Shown: positions 9,791 to 22,710, counted from the first letter of the stretch. The stretch is 64,000 bases of DNA from Chamaecyparis obtusa (GCA_027943335.1 BSBK01005649.1:69501-133500), one strand, 5' to 3'. Notes: generated by a model not told the origin, from the sequence alone. Translations and numbers: made by a program.

Positions 9791-11905
9791 TCCATCCTGA
9801 TGATGGATCATGGAGTGTGACGTTGATGCAGAAAACATTAAATACAATAAAATCCAGAAACTCTTGCAGATGACATTGCATGGCTATTCGTTCAAGAGAA
9901 GGTTTTAACTTTTGATTAGCTTTGGATTTGGTGATCAAATTTGGCATTGGATTGGATCATAATGTGTGATTCGAAACATTGATTCTAATTTTTTTTACAC
10001 TGTTCTCCACCAGAATCTTTCTATTTCAACTCTGCAATTATCTGAAAGGTTTAATGTATCAATGGAAATTTACTAACTAGGATCTTAGTCAGTAAATGGC
10101 TACATTGTGTTAGCATACATGTGAGGCACATGAAGGGCTGGCTTGGCAGTTACAGGAAACACAAGTTGTTACTTCCACCAATTTATATTTTACGATTCTG
10201 TTGTTTTCTGTCAATACAACAAAATAGGCATGCTGAAAAGTTTTGACATTGTTGGAATTGTGTGCAATCAAATTCAACGAGTTGTGTGGGCATCAAACAT
10301 GATGAATTAGAGCTTCACAGTTTGACCATGTATGCTTGAGGCAATGAAGGAGCTAATGGAAAATACAAATATTTGTTTGGAGGACTGTTGTGATACTGAA
10401 GATGATCAATGTAATAGAACACACGACATATTCCCCACTTTCAGAAATAATTGTCCCCACTAGGGAAAGTTGAGAAGGAAGATTTGCAAATTGTTTGACA
10501 ACTTGAACATTAGTGTATGATTTCCTGATAAGGTGACTGACCAAGATTTGCAATTTGGTAAATTAGGATTTCTTGATCTCTTGATCACCTTGATGTCGAA
10601 ACTAGAAAGTAATGGCCCAAGTGTTCAACATGGAATATTGGGTAAAGACTATAATGAGCTAGAAGACTAAGCTAAAAAGCATTATTGTTAACCATTCCTA
10701 GTAATGGTGCATTGTCTATACCAAATAGTGTGTATGTTGTGGTAAGTTCCTATGAGACTTTCCTTCCAAATTAAGCCATGCTATATCACCAAACTTCAAT
10801 TTGTAAGATGCTCATGCTGATTACAGTTTTACTTTTACTTAGCATTGGTCTTCAATAGAATGTTATTAATTTTTTGTTGGATGTGCCAAATATGTTAAAT
10901 AAACTGAAGTTACCAATCTTGGTATGGGATTAGTTACGATAGTACGGCAATTTTTCCCTCCTTGGATAGTGGTACGGTTCGGCTATATATACATATAAAA
11001 ACAGCTATGTTTCCCCGAGCTTTTGGGACGGGTATGGGGGAACAAGTTTCCGAGTCACTGATTTTTTGAGCCAGTTTTGGGGATGATTATATAAAAAACA
11101 GGGAAATTTAAACTATACTAGGAAATGTTAAATATTCATATGAAGAAATGTATAAAACATGCATATATACTTTATAGAACCTTATCATATAACACATTTG
11201 TGTTAATTTGAGAGTTCATATGAGTCAAAGTCTAACAAATTAGTAAAACTCAAACCCTTATTCAAATCAGTTTCTCTACATTGGTAATAGGTTCCTCAAC
11301 AGCCACCTCTTCCAGGTCCATGTCCAGATCTTCCTCTTCCTCTTTCATATTTCTTGCCAACGATGACTTACAGTATAATGAACATCAAATATGACACGAC
11401 AACTTTGTCTATGGTAGCCTTTGTATACCAAACAAGCTGTCCACTCTATCAAACAAGATATGTATGACTTTCACCCCACTTTTGGAAATGGAAGAGACCT
11501 AGTGCATCATTTCTTCTCCTCTGTGTGACTTTTCACCTCCTCTTGATGAAAAGCTCTCTTGGAAAGAGACAAAATAGATCAGATAAAATGAGATGTCCAC
11601 TTCTTGAGGATGTCCATGTTTATACATGTTTATACATGTCTTATTACAATTGTTTTAAATAAGCCATATAGATCACACCTCCGTTATTAAAGGAACTTTT
11701 GGTCCCACAAAAATTTATGTTTATGTTATAGAAAAGTCCCGTATTTGTGTTATCTTTGTGTGTTTTATGATTATCTTATGCTGAAACAAAATCTCCTTGT
11801 GATACTCAAATAATGCTGCAATTTCCTTATTACTCTATTTCAACAAGTGATATATGTGCTACAGTGAATTACATAGTGATGGAATAATAAAATACATGCT
11901 TGGAA
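9791..11905. other. Non-coding; intergenic or intron
   Basis: I see no supportable gene. Around 10345-10475 and again 10540-10670 there are protein-like frames on the + strand (for example ELMENTNICLEDCCDTEDD), but both are short, broken by stops and match no family I recognise. They could be the remains of an old gene. Confidence 0.4.
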
Positions 11906-11909
11906 CACT

Positions 11910-12830
11910 CCAACACATGTTTACAATGCTGTCCATGCTCTATTTCAAGAAGTATATAACATTCAAGAACTTTAGTATTGCTCTTCTATGCTACCAAAAC
12001 CTGCCAGAAACCTCCTTCATGCAACTATTGAGATTACATGTTTACAACACCAAAAAATACTTCTTAGAGTGTTGCTCAACAAGCATGCACATGATACAAA
12101 GTGCAGAATTGGAATTAGTACTTCTCATGTTGCCCATACAAGTTTCATCCCTTGCTCATGCAAGTGGAACAAAATTGCATTTTTCCTCTTCACATACATG
12201 GCTTCCAACATGTGAAGTCAAATGGCTACAAGCCACATATGTGCTCAACAACTCGTGTATACCTGATACAACACCCAAGAACATGCATTGGTTGTGTCCA
12301 TGTTATACCCATACTTCACCCTTGCTCATGCAAATGGAATAGAACTGCACTTTTCCTCTTCACATACATGGCTTAAAACATCTGAAAACAAATTGCTACC
12401 CATGCTTCAAACATGCATACATGTGATAAAACACTCAAGAACTTGAATTAGTGCTGCCCATGTTAACCATACATGCTTCATTCTATACTTGCTCATGCAA
12501 ATGGAATAAACTGCACTTTTCCTCTTCATGTATGTGGCTTATAAAATGTGAAAACGAATTGTTAAAGGCTACCTATCTTCTGAACAAGAATCATTCATTT
12601 GACAAAACATGCAAGAACAGAAATTGGTGCTGCCCATGTTAACCATACATACTTAATCCTTTACTTGCTCATGTGAATAGAATAAAACTGCACTTTCCCT
12701 CTTCTCAGACATGTACAAAATGTTAAAACAAATTGCTACAAGCATCCCATTTTGCTTTTACATGGAATGATGTCTTTAAGCAACTATCATCTGCACTACC
12801 CGTACTTGTTACCAACAACTATGGATGTAC
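11910..12830. repeat. Degenerate tandem array, about 170-bp unit, four or more copies
   Basis: The anchor CTTGCTCATGYRARTGGAA recurs at 12151, 12321, 12488 and 12664 (spacings 170, 167, 176). Each is followed by AAAYTGCAYTTTYCCTCTTC, a TGCTACAAGC-like segment, and a CAAGAAC...TGTCCATGTT segment. More diverged units seem to precede 12151. Copies differ by many substitutions, so the array is old. It lies just upstream of the visible HAC exons. Confidence 0.75.
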
Positions 12831-13177
12831 AGCAATTTCTTTAAGAGACATGAGGGTTGAAACCATACATTACCTCATACATTTTGCTTTCTTGTCCTTG
12901 GTTACTCTCAAGTGGTTTTGTTTCCTCATACATATACATTCATGAGTAAACAAGACCACTGGTTGTTTGGGTTTTATACTGTTGAATGTTTGCAAAATCT
13001 GTTGATTGGATGTAGATTATTTTTTCTTTTACTACACAGGTTCAATCACATGTTTTCGTCTGGAATATGCTTTACATGTCTGACATCTTTGTGCTTGGGA
13101 AACATCTGAATTGGTGATAAAAAGGATGTATCGTTGTGATTTTTGCAAACAAACCAGAGAAATACTATTGCCAATAG

Positions 13178-13201
13178 TATATATATATATATATATATAT
13201 G
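13178..13201. repeat. (TA)n microsatellite
   Basis: An uninterrupted TA run within the presumed intron upstream of the HAC exons. Confidence 0.9.
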
Positions 13202-13355
13202 TTGAGTTGTTTTTCTATCTTCGTTTAGTTGTTCAAATATGTATTTACTATTGCCATCTATGGGCATTGGCTTTATTTTTTACTATTGTGCGCTATCATT
13301 GTGGAAGGAACTTTATATTTGCATTTAGGTTGAGTGACTATTGCCATCATTTTAG

Positions 13356-15218
13356 GTGTTACGAGGCAGAGCAAAAGCTTGATGAAAGGGAAAGGCATCC
13401 AGTCACCAATAGGGAAAAGCACCTGTTTTTTCCAGTATGTATTCACTAGCACATAGTTTATTATGTTGGCACCCTATGCGCAATAGGGAAAGGTACCTGT
13501 TTTCTTTTTTGCAGTTTTAGGATTTTTATCTTTCTATCTAATGAGCCAAGTGTCTTTCTATCATGAATATGCAGATTGAGGTGGTGAATGTTCCAGCAGA
13601 CACAAAGGATAAAGATGAAATCATGGAAAGTGAGTTCTTTGACACTCGTCAGGCATTCCTAAGTCTTTGTCAAGGAAATCATTACCAGTATGACACATTG
13701 CGTCGCGCAAAACATTCTTCCATGATGGTACTCTACCATCTTCATAATCCAACTGCACCTGCTTTTGTGAGTACATGCAACATTTGCCAGCATGATATTG
13801 AGACAGGACAGGGATGGCGCTGTGATATTTGCCCTGATTATGATCTTTGCAACGCTTGCTATAAAAAAGATGACACTGTGAAACATCCCCATAGATTGAC
13901 AGCTCACCCATCCCTAGCTGATCGGGATGCTCAAAATCAAGAAGCAAGGCAACAACGGGTTCTGCAGGTATGTGTTGCAAAAGGTTGCATATTGAAACAA
14001 GTTTGAATTTCTAATTTAACGTCCTTCTTATGATGGTTGATTATAATTAGAAAATATATGTAAAACCTAAAAATTGTATGTCAATTTGGCCAAACTGAAA
14101 ATACAGAATGCATATATTTACAAGAACTAACTGGACAATGAGATTACAAATAACACATTTTGAGTGCAGAAATGAAAATTAATAAAATTAATTATTCAAT
14201 ACATCATCTTCTTTGTTATTCTTGTTTTTCAAAATTTCAATGTGTCACAGCTCCATTTTGATTCATTGTGATGATGATTTAGCAATTACACACAGTTACT
14301 TCTAGAAGATTATTATATTATTTTTATGGTTTGTTGAAGCATATAATATCTAAATGTTTTCTGTAATTCCAACAAGTACCAAACCATTTTTGATGTCAAG
14401 GGGAAGGGGATATTGGAAAACCACATTGAACTCTACTTTCTTCTCACTGAGCTGCATACTATTTGGTGCTCTTGACAAAAACATTGTTTAGACTGTTATT
14501 GTGTTTCTAAATACAATAAGTCTGTTGTATCTGACTCTTCAGAGAAGCTTTGAGGAAAATAATAGATGAAATATTAAAATGACTTATTGGAAACTATTTG
14601 GCTTTCCTTCTCCACATTGCTAGGTGTGGAACTGATCAGTGGACTGTTTCTTTCATGTAGCTACGGAAGATGCTTGATCTTCTTATACATGCTTCTCGGT
14701 GCCCCTCTCCTCAATGTGCATATCAAAATTGTCGGAAAGTCAAAGGCCTCTTTCGCCATGGCACAAACTGCAAAAAACGTGCTGCACAGGGCTGCAGCCT
14801 TTGCAAGAGGATGTGGTATATATTACAGTTACATGCACGAGCTTGCAAGGAAGCAGAATGTCGTGTTCCTCGTTGCAAGTATGCTCATGATGATGTTTAC
14901 TTCTAATTACTTTTCTTGCAGATAGTATTCTAGCATTCTGTTTATAAATTCCACTGAAATGTCAAACCTTGTCACAATCAATGCAATCTGCTTTAACTTT
15001 AAAGTGAACATGCTACATTAGTTTTGGGATAACTTTGTATGACAGATCAATTGTTTCAATCCCTTTTTTGTATTTGCTTATTTTTCAGGGATTTGAAACA
15101 GCACATCCGGAGGTCTCAAAATCAGATGGAATCACGGCGCAGAGCTGATGTTATGGAAATGATGAGAAATCGTGCTGCAGAGATTGCTCGAGATACCCAT
15201 TCATCACATATACGCTAA
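13356..15218 (+). CDS. HAC-family (p300/CBP-type) histone acetyltransferase, last four exons
   Basis: This is the C-terminus of a nuclear transcriptional co-activator that acetylates histones. Exons are 13356-13434, 13575-13967, 14661-14878 and 15089-15218. Each intron has GT...AG borders and the phases join without a break. Exon one ends the first ZZ finger ([15 protein letters not shown]). Exon two carries the invariant plant block [20 protein letters not shown] and the second ZZ finger ([20 protein letters not shown], then DYDLCNACY). Exon three is the TAZ finger ([49 protein letters not shown]). Exon four ends [21 protein letters not shown] and TAA. No lesion is visible. The catalytic HAT and PHD exons are absent from this window and must lie upstream across a long intron, unless this is a gene fragment. 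It matches Arabidopsis HAC1-type proteins closely; the particular paralogue is not resolved. Confidence 0.93.
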
Positions 15219-16200
15219 GCGTGAGTGGAATTTACAAATAAGAATTAATGATAAAAAAAAGATTTCAAGGCACTCTTTAGTGCTTGGAATTTGTGTGATG
15301 GGACTATTTGATTAGAAATTCATGTTCGGTTTTCAAGGCAATGCTATTCAACCTCTCTAATTGATACCAGAGCTGTATGATAAATTGATGCCCTTGTATA
15401 TTGGCACATTAATACATTGGCCATTAGAGAGATGTGTTATTATCAATTTTGACACTTCAAACAGCTCTCTACCATTATGAAGTTGGCTATGGCGATTTCT
15501 TTTTGTAGTGAAAAGGGTACTAATTTTTAATTACATGCCAAGAATGAGAGTCAAGTGCGCAGGTTTTCTTCTGTCGAGCACTGTTTTTGGACTGATTATT
15601 CACCATCAACAGAGTGAAAAAATTAATAAGCATTTCTGTGTTCCATGTCAAGAGAAATGACACTGGAAATTTCACTTTAACTAATTGCATATACAGGTAA
15701 CTTGGGCACAGTTCTTGATGTATTAATCTTGGTTGGTTATTCAGATTTATTGTTCTGTATTTTTCTGACTCTTAATTTGCCATGCAGTTACAATAAGGAG
15801 TAAATAATTGGCAACGCTTTGTATGTCACTGGCACCGGTCAAGTATGAAGGGTAACTGATCAGGCTTTCAGGAACAGCAAAGCTGTGCGAGCAATATTAA
15901 CATTGCTTCAAGAAAAAAACTGAGATCTGCATCCGAATTGTAACATAGTTTTGTTAACTTCATTTGTTATATTCAATTTTGCAGGCTCAATTCTTTGTAT
16001 AAGTAATGTTCTGTAAATTCTCAGCAAGTGTTTTCATACTAATTTGCAAGTCAAGAGTCTGGTTGAACTCAAGGAGCTATTGCTTTAATGGGCACGATTG
16101 ACTTTTGACTTTTAAATTACAATACTCCCCATGAAGTGGAATACAAATAATTAGTCCATGCAAGCATTCTTGACAAGTTTCCTATATGTATGTTTATTTG
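15219..16200 (+). other. Probable 3' UTR and downstream flank of the HAC gene
   Basis: No coding potential. AT-rich sequence follows the stop codon, as expected for a 3' UTR. The end of the transcript cannot be placed. Confidence 0.5.
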
Positions 16201-16621
16201 CTCAGTTGTTGATGTGTTCTCATGTGGTGGAAATTAATCACAAGCATCTTATTTGATAACTTTTAGGTTGAGGTTATCAATGACAGACAAAGAAGTGGTT
16301 AAATGCCAAAAATTTTGCACCATCCATGCATGGAATTGGTTAAGATTGTGACAAGTGACTTAATCTTATGACATGATACATAAAGTGATAACTTATATCC
16401 ACCTAAGGTGGAAGAGTCATGTGGTACTTACATTAAATGTGGATCGCCCACTTAAGGTGGAAAAGTGATAATGTGATATGTCCACCAAAGGTGGAAAAAT
16501 TGATAATGTGATAATACAACTAAAAGTGGGAATGTTTTTGAGGTCCCTAAGTAAGCTTAAATAACATGCGTGTTTAGGGCTGAGGAGAACTTACTAGATA
16601 CAACACTTAATTATAATAACA
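16200..16621 (-). repeat. 3' LTR of the minus-strand copia
   Basis: The border at 16621 is supported by the adjoining purine tract (AAAGGGGGG on the minus strand). Inside, a CCACCTTWGGTGG-like near-palindrome recurs at about 16400, 16450 and 16480. Words such as TATCACATTATCA and CCACWTTTGGTGGACAT are shared with the LTR at 47460-47947. The lower limit is a guess. Confidence 0.55.
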
Positions 16622-16772
16622 CCCCCCTTTGTGTGCAACTTAGTGATAATTTATACAAACAGTGCAAGATGGGTCTTAACTACTGGGCCATGTTAGGTAT
16701 ATATGTACAAATGCAATGCAATTTCTTACAAAAGAAGAAAAAGTGAAAAGCCTAGTGGGAAAAATCTCCTTC

Positions 16773-17060
16773 CTAGAAGAGAGATGTAAAATACAAAATA
16801 CTCTCAAAGAAGATCGAGAGAGACAAAACTCCATGCAAGGAAAAGGTCCCCTCCATAAGAGAGAATGGAGAAGTCAAATGACCCTTTTTGAATAAGCATT
16901 TCATACCTCCAGGGGAGCTTGCAACTGATGCTATTTGTTCTCGGTAAAAAGTTTGGTGAAGATATTTACAACCTACTCTACTATAGGGCAATACTGCAAA
17001 TTGTCAACTTACTCCTATATTCGCTCCTAGATGTAGTGCATATGGATCTCAATATGTTTG
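16773..17060 (-). pseudogene. Copia RNase H tail and Pol C-terminus
   Basis: On the minus strand this reads HIEIHMHYI, a decayed EQVVNIFTKLFTEN (family consensus EQVADIFTKPL) and then a Leu/Ser-rich tail ending before the purine tract. It is separated from the rest of pol by the solo LTR. Confidence 0.7.
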
Positions 17061-18263
17061 TGTGTATGATGAAATCTTCAATCTGTATGGAACAAGCTTA
17101 AACATGTAAACATTAGCGGGCAAGCACATTATAGATAAAAACATGAATAAAACTTGAAAAACACAAAGACTCACAACATCTGATAGAGCTTAAAGAAGTG
17201 CATTTGTAAATGCTTGTTTGATTTGCTCTCTTTTGAAGATGTGGGTGTGCTCTCCTAAAAACACAAATAGAATGATCCTTGAGTGATTGTTTGCTTGATG
17301 GTGAGTGAAACTACAAATGCAAGCTAATGGGTGATGGAAGAACTCAAGAACTAGTCCCAAAGCTTCCAACAATGGAGATGATGAAGATTTAAGCTATGAA
17401 CAACAACTAATATGTATCTAAGAAGCTAACAATGATTCATTTTTACCAACATGATAATATGATCTAAGATTCAAACTAAAAAACAAGATTGCTATGATAA
17501 CTCAAATGCTCTTAAAATTCTAGAGGTAAACTAGCATGATAACAACACACAAATGAAGGATGGATTTTCTCTTGGCAAGGACTCTATTTATAGATTTTTA
17601 GAAGAAGGTTGGAGGCTTGGATGAGGTGGCATCTATGTGACATCCACATAAGATCCACATAGGAGACACACAGGCTAAACAGGATGACCATGCAAAAGGT
17701 CAACTTGAGATAAGATGGGCATTTAAGGTTTGAAGGGCTCAAGTGTGAGTAACATTAGAGAAAGGAGTGGGGGATAAAGTTGTAAGAAGAGACTTGAAAA
17801 ATTTAAGGAAGTTTGGTGGCTTCCTTGGGAAGAGTTGCACTAATGAGGTTAGGAATCACTTTTTAAGTGAGATTAGGGAGTTATTAGCAATAGGAGCAGG
17901 TTTAGCAAGTGAGGTGATGGGTGTAGACTAGGTGCTAGGCTGAGCGTTTAGGATTAAATTAAATTAGATTTATTTAATCAAAGTTTAGAAGAATATTAGA
18001 ATATGTAAGAATTAACTAAATATAAATTTATTTAAAGGGGGATTTATGTGGGGGTTTTGTATTAAATTAAATTTAATACCTTAGAGAGGGAGGTATTTAA
18101 ATTAGATTTAAATACTAGTGAACTTGACTTAATTTAATAAATTTAATTAAAAAAGTAGATGAATATACCGGGGATAATTAATTAATAAAAAATAGTTATA
18201 AATGCTATGAGAATTACTAATTAAAATAAATTTAATTAATAAGGATAATTTTGGATGTCTACA
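17061..18263. mobile_element. Solo LTR, 1203 bp, inside the copia RNase H
   Basis: The insertion has TG...CA ends and splits the copia RNase H. The coding sequence reads ...QILKSLTHY-LTK upstream and HIEIHMHYI downstream on the minus strand. Flanks are GTTTG (17056-17060) and ATTTG (18264-18268), a 5-bp duplication differing by one transition. It holds no internal genes. The 17950-18260 part is full of ATTAAATTTAATT-like words. Its parent family is not identified. Confidence 0.72.
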
Positions 18264-21071
18264 ATTTGGTCAACTAATAGTGAGTCAAGCTCTTCAAGAT
18301 CTGGGTGACACTTTGATTGTTAAAATGAAGGATTGTGAGCTGTGGAATGGGGAAGCCAAACTCAATGAGTTTATTCTGAAGCCAAATAGCCACAGTGACG
18401 ATTTCAACAACTCCTCAATACTTGACCTCAAGAACCAAGATGAAAGTTGTAGTTAGAAGTGGACTTACGATAATCAAGATTGCCAATCCAATTTGAATTT
18501 TATATCCAACTAAGTTCTATGTTGTCCCTGTTGTATAGTGAACCCCATAGTGATGTATACCATGTATGTAATGCAAGATGCATTTGGTAGCTTTCTAGGG
18601 AAGCTCATATGGTTCTTGCATAAATTGTGAAACCAAGCCAACGACAAATGAAATATTGGGGCATGTGTGAGTCAAGTAGACGAGGCTCCCAAAAAGTTGA
18701 CAATACAAGGTGACATCAACAAGTGGAGTGGAACACTTAGCCTTAAGCTTGACTTTTGAAAGAATGGGAGTTAGGACAGGCTTACAATCAACCATGAGGA
18801 ATCAAGCTAGAAGATCAAGAGCATAATTGGGCCGAGCAAGACAGATTTTAGAAGAAGACTGTTTAATCTCATGCTTGAGAAAGTAGTGCAAATGGTCCAA
18901 ATTAGTCATAGAAAGCCTATCACGCAAAGAAGATTTGACACTATCAATGATGCATCATGTACTCCCTGTGATGGTCAAGTCATCAACATAGAGCACAAGA
19001 TGCATATGAGAGTCAAAGCGAATGGGAGTCATCCTATCACAAAGTGTAGACATACACATCTAAATTACACATGATGAATCGTATTGAGAGAACAAAGGAG
19101 TCCATCTTGGCATACCAAGCCCTAGTGTCCCGCTTGAGGCCATAGATAGACTTCCTCAAATTGTAAACCAAAGAATAATCCTAAATGAATCCCTACATTT
19201 TCCCTACGTAGATATCCTCTCAAAGATCCATGTGAAGAAATGCACCCTTCACACCCATCTAATAGTACAAGCCATCCATGAACTGTAACAATGGAAAGAG
19301 TCAAGTGAAATGGAATTCATTTTAACAATGGGGGCAAAGGTCTCTATGTAATAAATACTAGGAACCTGCAAGAAACCTTTTCCCACAAGTCATGCTTTAA
19401 ACTTGTCCACTATTTCATTTGTTACATATTTGGTTTGATAGACCCACTTACACCAAACCATCTTTCTCCCCCTAGGAAGAGGAACTAAGTCCTATGTGTG
19501 GTTCTTCATCAAGAGAGTATACTCTTCCTTCATTGGTGAGTTACATTCAAGAACTCTTGATGCTTCCTTGAAGGATTGTGGGTCATAAGTAGTAGCAATG
19601 TAGACATGTGAAAGATGTTGATGTTGTGACCGAGTCCTTTGTGTGTTTGAAGGATCCCCAACAAGATCATTTTCTAACTCAAGAGTTCGATGAGGTCGTG
19701 AAGTAGATGGGATGGGCGAGTATCCTCAACCTCAAGATGTGAACCCCGTGGAGGTGTGATCTTGTGAGAAGGAGATGATGTAGAATCCTTTGAATTACTG
19801 TCATCATTATCGACTATGAGGAAGGATGATGAGGATAAAGGCTAAGCCATGAGAGCTTTCCTCAAAGTGAACACTCCTCTCAATAAATAGCTCATATGTC
19901 TCCGAATCCAAGAGTTGATATACTTTGACAACATTAGGCTATCCAAAAAAGATAAAAGGCATACTTTGAGGTTCCAAAGCCTTGGGTTTGTTTGGAGGAA
20001 TGTGTGCCCAAGTTGGAGAGCCAAAAACTCAAAAGTGCTTGACGATTGGGTTTCTGCCACACCAAGCCTCAAAAAGAGTCATGCCTTTCAATGTCTTGTG
20101 GGAAACTTGATTTCAGATTTGTGTAGAACAACCAATGACTTCAACCCAAATTCGAGACCAAGAGAATGATTATGAATCCTACAGCTACCTATTTCCTTAA
20201 GGGGCATATTCTTCCTTTTTGCAACACCATTCTTATACTACGTGTATGCAATTGAATGCTAAAGATCAATCCCTTCAAAAGTACAAAAATGTACAAGTTG
20301 TTTGTTCTCTTATTCTCTATATTTTCTTGTGCGAAGAATCTTGACTTGCTTCTCAACATGGGCTTTGAAGGCTTGAAAGTTGAAAAAAGACTTTATTCTT
20401 CTACAAATGAAAATAGACCCAAGTGAAGCAGGAGTATTCAACAATAAAGGTGAGAACATAGTGAGTCTCACTAAAGGACAACGTTGGAAAGGGGCTCACT
20501 ACATCACTATGAATTGATTGAAGAACTTTTGAAGCTCTCCAAGACTTCCCTTTGTGAAGCTTCTCTTCAAGATGTTTACCCATGGAACAACCTGAACATA
20601 CGCCATCTAAAAAGCTAATATGAGGGAGACTTGTTATCATATCCCATGAGCTAAGCTGTTGAAGATAGTGGTAGTTGAGATGTCCAAACCACTCATGCCA
20701 AAGCTCACTCTCTAAATTTGAATGAACAAGCAATTTTGTAGGAGATCGAGCAACAAAGTGGGTGAATGAATAAATTTGAGCATCATGATTGACTTGTTCT
20801 ACTGCAGCCACGACATCATCCTTAAGTTCTTTGATCATAACCATATAAGGAGAAAACACAACATTCTTTCCAATTTCCAATGAGTGATTTGGTAGACTAA
20901 AACAAGGTTAGCATACAAGTCATGAATATAATGAACATTCTCAAATGTTTCATCATCCATAGTAATTAAACACTTTCCTTCAACCCCCACTTGTGTATCA
21001 ACACCCTCAAGAACTAAGGTATTGTACAAGGCTCTAATGAAGAAAATTGTCCTCTTGTAGATGTTGAACAC
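18264..21071 (-). pseudogene. Copia pol remnant (pre-integrase, integrase, RT, RNase H)
   Basis: Frames on the minus strand include a pre-integrase block LWHEWFGHLNYHYLQQLS and CSGCSMGKHLEEKLHKGKSW with IHSDVVSPF (20880-20400), where the first integrase Asp is visible. The RT box LVLYVDDLTITG (18995-18960) keeps its YVDD. A connection segment CKPVLTPILSKVKLKA and LVYLTHTCPNISF (18795-18595) follows, then RNase H with DWIGNLDYRKST (about 18460). Numerous stops and shifts make it non-functional. Protease and gag are not seen. Confidence 0.8.
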
Positions 21072-21075
21072 ACCC

Positions 21076-22078
21076 TAGATGCTGAGAGGGGGGAATCAAC
21101 ATAAACCAAAATGATGGTCCCAACCGGTGCTAAGAGGGGAGGGTTGAATCAACACTAACTAAAAATTGAAAACACTCTAATATAAATTAACTAATACTGC
21201 ATGCAAAACATATCCTATAAAAGAAATAACTAACACAAGATCATAACAACATAGAACACCAGATGTATCATCTGGAAACCCAAAGTGGGACAAAACTACG
21301 GTGTGAGTAGAACTCACAAATTTTACACTCTTCTAAAGTGCGTCCTATGAAAAGCCTTCCCTGATAAGGGATTACAAACACACTGTTAGATGCGACCCGG
21401 TTAAGGGATTTAAAATAAGGCATGTTAAAGCCTGCCTTGTTAGAGGACTTTAGAACATTTACTAAATGTCACCCAGTTAAGGGATTTGATACAAGGGACC
21501 TGTTAATGTCCACCCAAATGTTGGGATTTGACTATTGCAATTGTAAGAGAGCAATATAGGGGTTGATAATTTGAAAATAGCTTTGTATGGCCTGATAAGA
21601 TCACTGTTTCATCCACTGAGAGTCATCACTGGGAACCACAGGTATGCTCTTTTCAGGTTGTAGCGCTTCTTTGTACTCTTTTTTTTTTCTTCTCTTTTCC
21701 TTTTCCCTTACCGTAGCTTTGATCAATGTATAGTTTCACTCTTTCTCTTTAGCAGAATGAAGGCAAATAATATTCTTCACTGGCTGAAGAATAAATAGAC
21801 TTCTTGCTGATTCGTGGAATAGATCTTCCCCCTCTTTTCTGAAGCGATCTCCATGAAGATCTTCTTTAGATCCATCATCCATTCGTGACTGAGTCATGAG
21901 AGGAAACATCAGATGCATGACACAATCTTTTTCTCAACAAGAGATCTGCCATACAGTCATGTTTCTATTTTTTAAAGGAAACATCAGATATGTGTCACAT
22001 ACTTTCCCTTAGACCACATTCCACCATGATTTGTGCTATAAATATCAGCATTAAATCCTTCAACTGTGCATTACACCC
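21076..22078. other. Unassigned, probably old LTR-element sequence
   Basis: No gene is supportable. The start (GCTGAGAGGGGGGAATCAAC, then a similar GCTAAGAGGGGAGGGTTGAATC 42 bases on) and repeated GTTAAGGGATTT words resemble untranslated regions of retroelements, but no LTR pair or domain was found. Confidence 0.4.
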
Positions 22079-22710
22079 ACTACAATATTTGGGGTCGAAT
22101 TTCGACACCAATTTGTGACACCACTACAATTTGTGTTTATTTTTTGTATTTTTTTTTGCAAGTGCCCCCGATGGTGTCGTAATAGCGATGATGTTGTCGT
22201 AATTGCGACACTCATTTGTTTATAAACAAAAAAAAGAAAAAGAAAGTGTCATTTGTAATTTGTGAATTTGAAGAGTTGCCGTGAAGACGACATTGCACTT
22301 TTGCGTGGTGCAAAGAGGGCATTCGAGTTTGGCGTGCGCGAAGAGGCCGACACTGTGTGGGAAGAGGGCACTGGCACTTGAGGTAGGCATTTGAGCTTTG
22401 TCTTCTCATTAAATCAATTTCAGTGGCATTGTTTACATCTTAGCATTTGGAATGCTTGATGACCCGTGAGCTTTGAGAGCTAGGGCATTGTTGCTATTAC
22501 CTTCAAGGCATTGTGTGAAGTGTTTGATCTCTATTTATTTGTTTTTTTGTTGATATTCACTATGTGGTACTCCCTATTTATGATCATTTCATGAGGAAAT
22601 GTCTTGATAGCTCATGGGTTGCAAGCTAGGGAATCATACATTGTTTATGAGCTCACTATTGAATACTGACATTGTTTACATCTTTTCATTTGGAATGCTT
22701 GATGACCTGC
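22079..22710. repeat. Candidate CACTA left terminal region and one copy of module A
   Basis: It starts CACTACAATATTTGGGG and has clustered GTCG...CGAC words (GTCGAATTTCGAC, GTCGTAATTGCGAC), the kind of subterminal repeat CACTA elements carry. The stretch 22203-22400 recurs at 51854-52050. 22430-22710 is a copy of module A, broken by the gypsy insertion at 22711. The link to the transposase at 53.8 kb is inference. Confidence 0.45.

Larger units (their letters stand above)
16200..21075 (-). mobile_element. Decayed Ty1/copia element, minus strand, 5' end missing
   Basis: Read on the minus strand: pre-integrase and integrase (20880 down to about 20330), RT (about 19500-18950), RNase H (18800-18264), then, after a solo LTR insertion, the RNase H tail (17060-16900), a purine tract (16630-16622) and a 3' LTR starting TGTTATTATAATTAAG at 16621. 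No gag or 5' LTR is recognisable beyond 21075. Many stops and frameshifts. The lower border of the LTR (near 16200) is uncertain. Confidence 0.75.

Noticed and set aside
9796..9850. CTGATGA...GAAA word suggesting a hammerhead ribozyme, as found in some Penelope-like elements
   Set aside because: I could not form the three stems around the core, and the spacing of GAAA is wrong.
10345..10675. Protein-like frames, possibly an exon of the HAC gene
   Set aside because: They do not resemble any HAC segment, contain stops and lack convincing splice sites.
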